34,395 bases of DNA. Origin: Sphingobacteriales bacterium (GTDB taxonomy: Bacteria; Bacteroidota; Bacteroidia; Sphingobacteriales; Sphingobacteriaceae). This document shows positions 8,408 to 16,221 of this stretch, piece after piece. The stretch covers positions 1-34,395 of the forward strand of contig JAPLFD010000008.1 of NCBI GenBank assembly GCA_026390835.1, in the 5' to 3' direction. The translations under genes and the position numbers were made by a program. Every line of letters begins with the position of its first letter. The stretch's first letter is position 1. The notes under the pieces were generated by a model, which was given only the letters and a program-made list of their open reading frames with translations, made no database searches and was not told the DNA's origin.

Positions 8408-9655
8408 ATGTTATTCCTCAGATTATTAAAAGAGAGCTTCATTTTTGCTTTTGACGCCCTACGTCAGAACAAATTAAGAACCATTTTATCCTTATTGGGC
8501 ATCACCATTGGTATTATGACCATCATTGGCGTATTTTCTGCCGTAGATACCTTGCGTAATAATTTGCAAAATAGTGTAGAAAAATTAGGTAGTAACACCA
8601 TTTATGTTCAAAAATGGCCCTGGGGTGGTTTTGGCGATTATCCTTGGTGGAAATACATGCGTAGACCGGAGCCTAAAATTCGTGATTTTGAAAAATTAGC
8701 CAACCGTTTACAAACTGCCGATGGTGTAGCGTATGAAACCAGTATAGAGAATAAGGTGGTAAAATACCGAAACAATAGCGTAGAAGGTGTTAGTTTAAAT
8801 GCCGCAAGCCACGATTTATATAAAACCCGAATATTTAATTTTTCAGATGGACGTTACTTTACCGAAATAGAAAGTAGAGCAGGAAGTCCGGTTGCTATTT
8901 TGGGGTATACGGTTGCCGATGGCTTATTTCCGAACGAAAGCCCGATTGGGAAAACCATTAAAGTATTAGGAAGACGAGTAACGGTAATTGGCATTTTTGA
9001 AAAAGAGGGTGAAGATATGTTGGGCATTTCGGCCGATAAATTGATTTTATTGCCGCTAAATTTTGCCCGTAACGTAATCAATGTGGAGGACGAACGCTAT
9101 GGTCCGCAAATAACTGTAAAAGGGTTAGGAGATATTTCTATCAATGAGGTGGAAAGTGAATTAAGGGGTACCATGCGCTCCATTCACCGAATTAACCCTC
9201 GAGACGATGATGATTTTTCCTTAAATAAATCAACCATTCTAACTGCTCAGCTCGATCAAATGTTTGGTATTATAAACTTTGCCGGAGCCTTTATTGGTGG
9301 TTTTTCTATTCTGGTGGGTGGTTTTGGTATTGCCAATATCATGTTTGTATCGGTAAAAGAACGCACCAACATTATCGGTATTCAAAAATCATTGGGTGCC
9401 AAGAATTACTTCATTTTGCTACAATTCTTATTCGAATCGGTGGCTTTATGTTTAATGGGAGGTATAATTGGCTTAGCCCTAGTATTTTTATTAACCTTAT
9501 TGGCCAAAACCTTTGCCGATTTAACAATTATAGTAGATATGGGTAAAGTGATACTTACCGTTGTATTATCTACAGTTATCGGGTTAATTTCAGGATTTAT
9601 ACCAGCCTTTATGGCATCTAGGTTAGATCCGGTAGAAGCTATTCGAAGTAAATAA
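8408..9655 (+). CDS. ABC transporter permease, MacB/FtsX type
   Basis: 415 residues with the MacB layout: one N-terminal helix at about 26-48 (LRTILSLLGITIGIMTIIG), a periplasmic MacB_PCD domain of about 230 residues, then the FtsX domain with three helices from about 285 to 405. The segment between them has GIANIMFVSVKERTNIIGI and the C-terminus ends with A-S-R-L-D-P-V-E-A-I-R, both standard. Such permeases act as mechanotransmission exporters (macrolides, lipoproteins, peptides) driven by a separate ATPase. No ATP-binding subunit is present in the window, so the ATPase must be elsewhere. The substrate is unknown. Its stop is only 3 bp from the stop of the convergent aminotransferase gene. 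Confidence 0.92.
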   Translation: MLFLRLLKESFIFAFDALRQNKLRTILSLLGITIGIMTIIGVFSAVDTLRNNLQNSVEKLGSNTIYVQKWPWGGFGDYPWWKYMRRPEPKIRDFEKLANRLQTADGVAYETSIENKVVKYRNNSVEGVSLNAASHDLYKTRIFNFSDGRYFTEIESRAGSPVAILGYTVADGLFPNESPIGKTIKVLGRRVTVIGIFEKEGEDMLGISADKLILLPLNFARNVINVEDERYGPQITVKGLGDISINEVESELRGTMRSIHRINPRDDDDFSLNKSTILTAQLDQMFGIINFAGAFIGGFSILVGGFGIANIMFVSVKERTNIIGIQKSLGAKNYFILLQFLFESVALCLMGGIIGLALVFLLTLLAKTFADLTIIVDMGKVILTVVLSTVIGLISGFIPAFMASRLDPVEAIRSK

Positions 9656-9658
9656 TTT

Positions 9659-10852
9659 TTAAACTAGTTTGGCTAAAGCTGCAGCAATGCGCTTCATCGC
9701 TTCGCTTAGTTTTTCTTCAGAAGCTGCGTAAGAAATACGAATAGAGTTCGGATCGCCAAAAGCATCGCCAGAAACCAAGGCTACATGTGCTTCGTTTAAT
9801 AGGTATAGGCTTAAATCTAAGGCATCATTTATTTTTCCTCCATTTGCGCTTTTGCCGAAATAACTACTTACATCTGGGAAAAAGTAAAAAGCACCACTAG
9901 GCAGGTTGGTTTTTATACCTGGTATGGCTTTTAAAAGCCCGTATACCAAATCTCGACGCTTTAAAAAAGCCGCTTTCATTTTCAACACACTTTCTAAGCC
10001 GCCTTCGCAGGCTGCAATGCCCGCACGTTGCGCAATAGAACAAGTGCCCGAAGTAATTTGCCCTTGCATTTTATCGCAGGCTTGGGCAATTTCTTTGCTG
10101 GCAGCCAAGTAGCCTAAACGCCAGCCGGTCATGGCAAAGGCTTTAGAAAATCCATTTATAAGTATTACACGCTCTTTCAACGATGCAAACTGAGCGATGG
10201 ATTCGTGCTTATCTCCGAAATTGATGTGTTCGTAAATTTCATCTGATAGAATGTATATTTCAGGGTATTTCTCAAAAACCTTGGCCAATTCTGCCAATTC
10301 CTCATAACTATATACACTGCCGGTAGGGTTGCAAGGCGATGAAAACATAAAAACCTTAGTTTTCGGGGTAATGGCTTGCTCTAATTGTTGAGCTGTAATT
10401 TTAAAATTATGTTCAACGGTTGTAGGTATAAAAACCGAAGTTCCTTCGGCTAATTTTACCATTTCTGAGTACGATACCCAATAAGGTGTTGGAATGAGTA
10501 CCTCATCGCCAGGGTTTACTAAACACAATAGGGCATTGGCCAAGGCTTGTTTTGCTCCGGTGGTTACCACAATCTGATCGGAATCGTAGCTTAAATTGTT
10601 CTCTATTCGCAATTTTTCGGTAATGGCTTTACGCAGTTCCGGGTAACCCGCCACGGGTGTATAAAATGTAAAGTTGTTATCTAAGCCTTTTTTTGCAGCA
10701 TCTTTAATATAATCTGGTGTATTAAAGTCGGGTTCTCCGAAACTCAGGTTAATAATATCGATACCTTTTGCGGCTAAATCGCGGCCCATTTTGGCCATTT
10801 TAATAGTTTGCGATTCGGCTAAAGCATGTATACGTTTGGAGAGAGCTGTCAT
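9659..10852 (-). CDS. aspC: Pyridoxal-phosphate class I aminotransferase (aspartate aminotransferase type)
   Basis: 397 residues. PLP-binding and substrate residues are in place: NLSFGEPDF (about 35-43), TTGAKQALANAL, Y-W-V-S-Y near 124, NPTG at 175-178, D204 and Y207 (SDEIYEH), the Schiff-base lysine K237 in GFSKAFAMTGWRLGY, and a C-terminal RISYAAS arginine that binds the substrate carboxylate. It is closest to subgroup Ib aspartate aminotransferases (aspartate + 2-oxoglutarate to oxaloacetate + glutamate), though other prephenate/aromatic specificities cannot be excluded. An exact -7 box ends five bases before the ATG, so the message may be leaderless. Confidence 0.92.
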   Translation of the reverse strand: MTALSKRIHALAESQTIKMAKMGRDLAAKGIDIINLSFGEPDFNTPDYIKDAAKKGLDNNFTFYTPVAGYPELRKAITEKLRIENNLSYDSDQIVVTTGAKQALANALLCLVNPGDEVLIPTPYWVSYSEMVKLAEGTSVFIPTTVEHNFKITAQQLEQAITPKTKVFMFSSPCNPTGSVYSYEELAELAKVFEKYPEIYILSDEIYEHINFGDKHESIAQFASLKERVILINGFSKAFAMTGWRLGYLAASKEIAQACDKMQGQITSGTCSIAQRAGIAACEGGLESVLKMKAAFLKRRDLVYGLLKAIPGIKTNLPSGAFYFFPDVSSYFGKSANGGKINDALDLSLYLLNEAHVALVSGDAFGDPNSIRISYAASEEKLSEAMKRIAAALAKLV

Positions 10853-10857
10853 ATCTT

Positions 10858-10865
10858 CAAAAATA
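10858..10865 (-). promoter_or_regulatory. -7 box (TATTTTTG) immediately before the aminotransferase ATG
   Basis: An exact TAnnTTTG match on the minus strand with only five bases (AAGAT) to the ATG. By the spacing seen at rnpB, transcription would begin at or next to the start codon. The tract is T-rich, so a chance match is possible. Confidence 0.45.
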
Positions 10866-10936
10866 AAAAAATATAGCCATTTTGAAAGGTTTAAGCTATA
10901 ATTTATCTGAATAGTAGGTCTTAGAATTTGGTTTAT

Positions 10937-10944
10937 TAACTTTG
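10937..10944 (+). promoter_or_regulatory. -7 box (TAACTTTG) before the CDF transporter
   Basis: An exact TAnnTTTG match with 16 bases to the GTG start at 10961. It supports the GTG as the start rather than an internal codon. No -33 TTG is found at the usual distance. Confidence 0.55.
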
Positions 10945-10960
10945 GTTAGAAAATTAGTAC

Positions 10961-11935
10961 GTGAAAAGCCAAAAACGAATCATCATTCTATCGCTCAGTG
11001 TAAGCATATTGCTTATGCTAGTAAAGTTTTTCGCCTATTTCATTACGTCTTCCAATGCTATTTTAACCGATGCTGCCGAAAGTATTGTGAATGTTTTGGC
11101 TAGTGCTTTCGCCTTTTACAGCATTTACTTATCTAGTCAGCCTAGAGACATAAACCACCCTTATGGCCACGGAAAAGTAGAATTTTTCGCCGTTTTTGTA
11201 GAAGGATCACTCATTTCGATGGCTGGTCTTTTAATTCTTTTTAAATCTATATACGCCATTTTTTATCCACATGCCATTACCAATATTAGTGAGGGAGCCC
11301 TTATTATTGGTGCTACAGGTCTCATTAATTTGCTCTTGGGCCTATATCTCATTAATTCCGGCAAAAAACTAAATTCTATAACGCTGCAAGCCGATGGAAA
11401 GCACTTGCTTACCGATGCGGTGAGTAGTGCAGGTTTAGTTGCAGGCTTAATTCTTATTTCCTTCACAGGTATATATATGCTTGATAGCCTGCTTTCTGTG
11501 GCACTTGGTTGTTACGTGTGTTATAGCGGCTATCGTTTGGTGCGAAAATCAGTTGGTGGATTAATGGATGAATCTGATTTAACGAAGGTAGAAGCCATTA
11601 TTTCCGTTTTACAGGCCAATCGCCAGAGTTCTTGGATTGATGTACATAACCTGCGTACGCAACAATACGGCAGTGATTTGCATATAGATTGCCACATTAC
11701 GCTACCCTATTATTTTGATTTAAATCAGGCGCATGAACAAGTGTCGGCTATAGATGCACTTGTAAATAACCATATTTTTGAGGATACCGAATTATTTATC
11801 CATACCGATCCCTGTATTCCGCAGTGTTGCCACTATTGCCGTATGGAAAGTTGCAAGGTGAGGGGCGAAGCGCAACAAAAAGACATCGTTTGGACGGCAG
11901 ATCGAGTAGTTAAAAATCAAAAACATTTCGATTAA
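10961..11935 (+). CDS. Cation diffusion facilitator (CDF) divalent metal transporter
   Basis: 324 residues, starting at GTG. It has six predicted helices in the first ~200 residues. The helix-2 motif is TDAAESIVNVLA, and the helix-5 motif HLLTD gives the HxxxD metal ligands. The helix-2 partner reads D-A-A-E-S instead of DxxxD. A cytoplasmic ferredoxin-like domain (about 205-290) with D-V-H-N-L-R-T-Q and H-I-D-C-H-I-T-L follows, then a cysteine-rich tail, DPCIPQCCHYCRMESC, at about 288-303. The protein should export Zn, Fe or a similar divalent ion by proton antiport. The Nudix gene starts two bases after its stop, so the two form an operon. Confidence 0.92.
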   Translation: MKSQKRIIILSLSVSILLMLVKFFAYFITSSNAILTDAAESIVNVLASAFAFYSIYLSSQPRDINHPYGHGKVEFFAVFVEGSLISMAGLLILFKSIYAIFYPHAITNISEGALIIGATGLINLLLGLYLINSGKKLNSITLQADGKHLLTDAVSSAGLVAGLILISFTGIYMLDSLLSVALGCYVCYSGYRLVRKSVGGLMDESDLTKVEAIISVLQANRQSSWIDVHNLRTQQYGSDLHIDCHITLPYYFDLNQAHEQVSAIDALVNNHIFEDTELFIHTDPCIPQCCHYCRMESCKVRGEAQQKDIVWTADRVVKNQKHFD

Positions 11936-11937
11936 GC

Positions 11938-12381
11938 ATGAATTACCCCTTTAATGTACGTGTGTATGGTTTATTAGTAGATGAGCAAAATAGGGTGCTT
12001 ATTAGCGATGAGGAAGAACACGGTTTTCGGTTTAGCAAGTTTCCGGGTGGTGGTTTAGAATACGGTGAAGGCTTGTTAGAAGCTCTTATTAGAGAATTCA
12101 GTGAAGAATGCGCATTGCCCATTGAGGTAGTTTCTCATTTTTACACCACCGATTTCTTTATCAAATCGGTATTTAATGAAAGCCAGGTAATTAGCGTATA
12201 TTATCTGGTAAAAGCTTTGGAACCATTAGCCGTTCCAATTAAAGAAAGTCCGTTTGATTTTCATGATGAAGGCCCTATAAAACAAGCCTTTCGGTGGAAA
12301 GCCATCTCAGCACTTCAGCCAAATGAACTATCCTTCGAAACCGATCAACGGGTGGCTGAATTATTGATTAAAAGTCTTTAA
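11938..12381 (+). CDS. Nudix hydrolase
   Basis: 147 residues. The Nudix box runs from GGGLEYGEGLLEALIREF into SEECAL at about residues 37-61 and matches GX5EX7REUXEEXGU, except that Cys replaces the final Gly and Phe fills the first hydrophobic position. The catalytic REFSEE glutamates are intact. Nudix enzymes hydrolyse nucleoside diphosphates linked to another moiety; the substrate cannot be predicted. It starts two bases after the CDF gene. Its stop overlaps the stop of the convergent membrane sulfatase by four bases (TTAA). Confidence 0.9.
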   Translation: MNYPFNVRVYGLLVDEQNRVLISDEEEHGFRFSKFPGGGLEYGEGLLEALIREFSEECALPIEVVSHFYTTDFFIKSVFNESQVISVYYLVKALEPLAVPIKESPFDFHDEGPIKQAFRWKAISALQPNELSFETDQRVAELLIKSL

Positions 12382-14243
12382 AACGCTAAATAGCTTTTAT
12401 AAACCTCTTGTAAATAGGCTTTTCCTATTTTTTCTAATCGTTTTGTTTCATCCGTTTTTGTAGCATCTTTTTGGTAGCTAATGGTTTTGCCCACATTATC
12501 GAAAGAAATAGTTTGGCTAGGTGTTGCTATGCCAAAACCATTATCCCAATCGTAAAATCCAAAATCTTTGCTGCCGCTGTGTAATAAATCTTTGCTCCAA
12601 GGATAGGTAGAAGCATCTAGCTGTAGTTGGGCGAATAGGGTACGTGCAATATCAGTTTGACCGCCGTATTTGTTTACTACCATACCTTTTACCTCGGGTT
12701 TTAGCACTTCGCCAAAAAATAGGAGTGGAATGCGGTAGCGGTTGGGGTGCCAACTTTCGTATTTATCTAAAGGCAAACGGTGGCCATGGTCGGCTACTAC
12801 AATAAACAAGGTGTTTTTATACCAACTTTGCTTTTTTGCTTGGGCAATATAGGCTCCTAAACACGAATCGGCATAATAGGCGGTGCTTTTAAATTTCTCT
12901 TTCACGTCATTTCCCGGAAATTTTGGCTTGCCTGATAATTCGAATGGTTCGTGGTTGGTAAGTGTAAGTAGGGTGGAGAAAAATGGCTGTTTGGTATTTT
13001 TTAAATCGGCCAATTGTTTTTCGTAAATCTTTTCATCATAAGCACCCCATTTAGAGTTCATATCTTCCGATTGAAAGGCTTCTTTGTCTGTTACTTGCTC
13101 ATATTGATGAAACAATACAAAAGACTTCATGCCAAAAAATTCGCTTTCGCCACCGTAGTAAAAAGAGGTAGCATAGCCTTTATTTTTTAGGGTTTGCGAA
13201 AGTGCAGGTAACTTTTCTTGTTTGCTTTCTTCTTTAATTACACTACGAATGGCCTGTGAAGGGAATCCGCTTAAAATAGCAATTAGGCCTTTGTCCGTAC
13301 GGTCGCCAGAAGCGTAAATATGACTAAAAGAAACGCCCTCTTTACTTAATCTTTCGAGCTCTGGTGCGGTATTGCTTAATCCGCCTAGGTTTTTCACCAA
13401 ATCGGCGGTAAAGCTTTCCATAATAATGAGTACCACATTGGGTTTTGTGGTAGTGAGTACGGGCGTGAAGCTGCCATCATCCACTGTATACAGTTCTTTT
13501 ACCAATTCTTTGGCGGTATTTTCAGGTAAATAACGGTAAGGGTTTTCTTGTTTGTTTATATTTTTGCTGATGTCGTGCATGAGGTTCCAGAAGGTATTTA
13601 CCGAGGCATGGTTTACCACTGGTTTTTGAGAAAAATACGACATGCTTTGGTTAATTGGCGTTAACTGCCAACCGCCTCTCATCACTAAAAAAAGTATAGA
13701 AAGTAACCCAAAAGCGGTTAATCCTTTTTTCCAAGTAGTTTGATCACTTGTCGGCATACTAAAGGAAATGAATGTCCGGCTTAGTGCTATACTCCCCGCA
13801 ATTAATGCTAGCAGTAATATACCAGCCAATAAAATGGGCGAAGAGAGGCTAGAAGCCAAGGCTTCGCCGGGTGAGTCTATGGCGAATTCTAGTGCCCTAT
13901 AATTGACTTTAGTGCCCCATTCATTGTATAAAACCAGATTGGCAATACTGCCTATTGAAAATAGAACAATAATAGCATAGGTGTATATTTTTAGTACGAT
14001 TACTTTTAATGGGAGCGTAGGGAAAAACCAAAGGAATATATAAAAGAAAAGGGGCAGCAAACTGATATAGCCTGCCATAGACATATCTAGGCGTAGGCCA
14101 TTGTAAAAGGGGCCAATTTGTTCGCCAATTGCTAATTCCTTAAATTTCGAGGCATAGTATAAAACAAATACGAGCCGATCTAAAAAGAAAAAGATCAACC
14201 AAAAACAATAAAATCGAATAAGCGTTTCGAAATGTTTGAGCAT
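12378..14243 (-). CDS. LtaS-like membrane phosphoglycerol transferase/sulfatase-fold protein
   Basis: 621 residues. Five N-terminal membrane helices (to about residue 190) are followed by an extracytoplasmic alkaline-phosphatase/sulfatase-fold domain. Metal and nucleophile positions of the LtaS group can be picked out: E276 in LIIMESF, T316 in GDRTDKG as the likely nucleophile, H431 in LTNHEPFE, and D485-H486 in VVADHGH. In Gram-negatives such enzymes transfer phosphoglycerol or phosphoethanolamine to lipids or glycans; they rarely act as true sulfatases. It is the last of three closely spaced minus-strand genes (gap of 18 bases from the one before), so it is likely co-expressed with them. 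Confidence 0.88.
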   Translation of the reverse strand: MLKHFETLIRFYCFWLIFFFLDRLVFVLYYASKFKELAIGEQIGPFYNGLRLDMSMAGYISLLPLFFYIFLWFFPTLPLKVIVLKIYTYAIIVLFSIGSIANLVLYNEWGTKVNYRALEFAIDSPGEALASSLSSPILLAGILLLALIAGSIALSRTFISFSMPTSDQTTWKKGLTAFGLLSILFLVMRGGWQLTPINQSMSYFSQKPVVNHASVNTFWNLMHDISKNINKQENPYRYLPENTAKELVKELYTVDDGSFTPVLTTTKPNVVLIIMESFTADLVKNLGGLSNTAPELERLSKEGVSFSHIYASGDRTDKGLIAILSGFPSQAIRSVIKEESKQEKLPALSQTLKNKGYATSFYYGGESEFFGMKSFVLFHQYEQVTDKEAFQSEDMNSKWGAYDEKIYEKQLADLKNTKQPFFSTLLTLTNHEPFELSGKPKFPGNDVKEKFKSTAYYADSCLGAYIAQAKKQSWYKNTLFIVVADHGHRLPLDKYESWHPNRYRIPLLFFGEVLKPEVKGMVVNKYGGQTDIARTLFAQLQLDASTYPWSKDLLHSGSKDFGFYDWDNGFGIATPSQTISFDNVGKTISYQKDATKTDETKRLEKIGKAYLQEVYKSYLAF

Positions 14244-14261
14244 AGCAGCAATAGTGCGTGC

Positions 14262-14924
14262 TTATTGGCCTCCTCTCATCTGCATCAGCTGCGTGAGGGT
14301 CATTTCTTCGTAGTCTTTGCCAGCAGAAAATACACCTGCCGGAACGCTCGTTTTCTGAATTTCTTTTACGGACGCTTTTACCGACATGCCGTTTTGGAAA
14401 CTTGTAAATTCTAATGGAAAGCCATAAGATGGTTCGTAAAAACGACTCAACGGATTGGCTACTACGTCTATGTCTTTAGTAAACCAAACATCAAATGTGG
14501 TATTGGTTTTACTTTCATAAACTTCAAATTTAGAGGCTTTATAGCCGTTAATTACTTTGCTTTCTGTACTGGGTTTTAAACTCATTTGCGGATACTTATC
14601 GGCTAGCGTTTCCTGATCGGCAGGGGTAAAAATAACCGAATACTTTTTGCTCATCATCGGAATATCTAGTAACATGCGTTCGTATTCTTTTTTTGTATTT
14701 AAAATACTTTGTGAACTAAAAAATTGCGATTCCATTTTCATGCTACTCGAATCGCCTTTAAAAAATACTTGAACTTCGGTAGGTAGGCTGGCGGCCATTG
14801 CTTGGGCCTGCTCAGGAACATTCCAACTTAAGGTATATACTACAACACCTTCAGTTATTTTTTGTTGGGCATTTGCGTTTACTAGGGCTACTAGAACAAT
14901 TGCAAGGGTTAAAATTTTTTTCAT
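14262..14924 (-). CDS. Secreted protein, possibly DUF4412/GLPGLI-like
   Basis: 220 residues from the ATG at 14924. An in-frame GTG seven codons upstream (14945) is also open, but starting at the ATG gives a clean signal peptide, MKKILTLAIVLVALVNANAQ, with cleavage after A-N-A. The mature part is mostly beta-strand in character: EGVVVYTLSW, a VQVFFKGDSSSMKMES segment, a KVINGYKASKFEVYES strand pair and a DVWFTKDIDV stretch. This pattern recalls the DUF4412/GLPGLI families of small Bacteroidota periplasmic proteins, but I am not sure of the family. No catalytic motif is seen. It lies between the 127-residue gene and the sulfatase-fold gene. Confidence 0.75.
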   Translation of the reverse strand: MKKILTLAIVLVALVNANAQQKITEGVVVYTLSWNVPEQAQAMAASLPTEVQVFFKGDSSSMKMESQFFSSQSILNTKKEYERMLLDIPMMSKKYSVIFTPADQETLADKYPQMSLKPSTESKVINGYKASKFEVYESKTNTTFDVWFTKDIDVVANPLSRFYEPSYGFPLEFTSFQNGMSVKASVKEIQKTSVPAGVFSAGKDYEEMTLTQLMQMRGGQ

Positions 14925-14962
14925 GTTGATCGGTTTAATGCCCACAATTTACAAATTTTCAA

Positions 14963-15346
14963 TTAAACTGCCTCACCCGATTGTGGTAAATACCAATCTG
15001 TATAGGTATTTGATAAAAAATCGGCCACATCTTCATTTAAATTAAATTCTTCAAATAAATAACAGGAGTAATTTAGTAGCGCACTTAGTTTCATGGTTTC
15101 TGTTGGACGCTCTGTGAAGCTAATGTTACCACAACGAATGAGGAATTCAATCAATCTTTCGCAGGTGCTAGACACCAGCTTTCCTCTTGTATTACTTCTC
15201 AAAATACTTTGAATAGGCAATTTAACCTCTTGCATAAGCGCAAATGCAATGCCATATGCTTGTTCATTAGCCCTATGCTGTAATTTAATTTCAGCATCGT
15301 TAATATGTTGGTCTACTAATTTCAGGTCTTTTTGTAGCGAATTCAT
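14963..15346 (-). CDS. Hypothetical alpha-helical protein
   Basis: 127 residues with no signal peptide, no membrane helix and no family I recognise. It looks all-alpha: MNSLQKDLKLVDQHINDAEI, ANEQAYGIAFALMQEVKLPI, CERLIEFLIRCG and MKLSALLNYSCYLFEEF could be four amphipathic helices, so a small helical bundle is possible. Four cysteines are scattered without a metal-site spacing. It is the first gene of the minus-strand run toward the sulfatase-fold enzyme, 38 bases upstream of the secreted protein's start. Codon use resembles the neighbours and gives no hint of transfer. Confidence 0.7.
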   Translation of the reverse strand: MNSLQKDLKLVDQHINDAEIKLQHRANEQAYGIAFALMQEVKLPIQSILRSNTRGKLVSSTCERLIEFLIRCGNISFTERPTETMKLSALLNYSCYLFEEFNLNEDVADFLSNTYTDWYLPQSGEAV

Positions 15347-15423
15347 ATTCTTCGAACGATATTATTTAAAATAAATTTTCTTTTGAATTAAATTATGATA
15401 ATTTCGCTTTATAATAATATATA

Positions 15424-16221
15424 ATGAAATATATCATAGTTATAAGTATTCTATTTTCGTTAAGAGTAAATGCACAGCAAAATACAGGTGGCCGTATAGG
15501 TGCCATGGCCGAAAGTGGGGTGGTTTTAGCTGATTCGTGGTCTATAAATGCCAATCAAGCGGGTATGCGGGCAATTGTAAAACCAGTACTATGCGTGGCC
15601 TATCAACGAAACATATTTTCTACACAAATTGTTACGCAATCGGCAACTTTTCAACTCCCTAAAAAGGCTTATATTATGGGTTTATGCGTATCAACCTACG
15701 GATTTGAAAGTTATAAAGTTCAGCAAATTGGTATAGCTGTGGCAAAGAGTTTTGGACCACTATTAAGTGTTGCTATGCGTTTCAATTATCACCAGTTGCA
15801 AATACCCGCTTACGGAAAAGCTAGTACCTATAGTGCCGATGTGGGCTTTTTATATCAATTTTCTAAACAAGTAGGCATTGGTGCCCACGTACAAAATGTG
15901 AGCAATAGTAGCTTTAGCAATACGGCTAATTTTTCGCCAATTCCTTTGCGTATAGATTTTGGTGTTAGTTATAAAAGTACCGAGGAACTTTTGCTAGTAG
16001 CCGCTCTACAACAATCGTTAAATCAAACGCCACAGCCCAAATTGGGAATAGAATACCAGCTTATTCCCGCCTTAGCACTTCGCGGTGGGCTCAGCTTTAA
16101 TCAACTGAAGCAATTTGCCGGAATTGGTTTAAAAATTAAGAACATGTCTTTCGATTGGAGTATAAATAGCCAAAATACAGTAGGCGCCGGATCTCAAATT
16201 TCATTGCAATATGAATTTTAG
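15424..16221 (+). CDS. Outer-membrane beta-barrel protein, PorV/PorQ-like
   Basis: 265 residues. The signal peptide MKYIIVISILFSLRVNAQ is followed by GGRIGAMAESGVVLADSWS and N-Q-A-G, which resembles the N-terminus of PorV/PorQ-type FadL-fold proteins. The rest alternates hydrophobic and polar residues in strand-like blocks and ends in the typical outer-membrane C-terminus SLQYEF, with a terminal Phe. Relatives include type IX secretion factors, but this could equally be an unrelated small barrel. Its last 11 bases overlap the next gene, and that block leads to comEC, so they are probably one operon. Confidence 0.75.
   Translation: MKYIIVISILFSLRVNAQQNTGGRIGAMAESGVVLADSWSINANQAGMRAIVKPVLCVAYQRNIFSTQIVTQSATFQLPKKAYIMGLCVSTYGFESYKVQQIGIAVAKSFGPLLSVAMRFNYHQLQIPAYGKASTYSADVGFLYQFSKQVGIGAHVQNVSNSSFSNTANFSPIPLRIDFGVSYKSTEELLLVAALQQSLNQTPQPKLGIEYQLIPALALRGGLSFNQLKQFAGIGLKIKNMSFDWSINSQNTVGAGSQISLQYEF

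Noticed and set aside
14925-14945. A GTG start seven codons upstream for the secreted protein
   Set aside because: It would add a polar stretch in front of a standard signal peptide. The ATG at 14924 starts exactly at MKKILTL.
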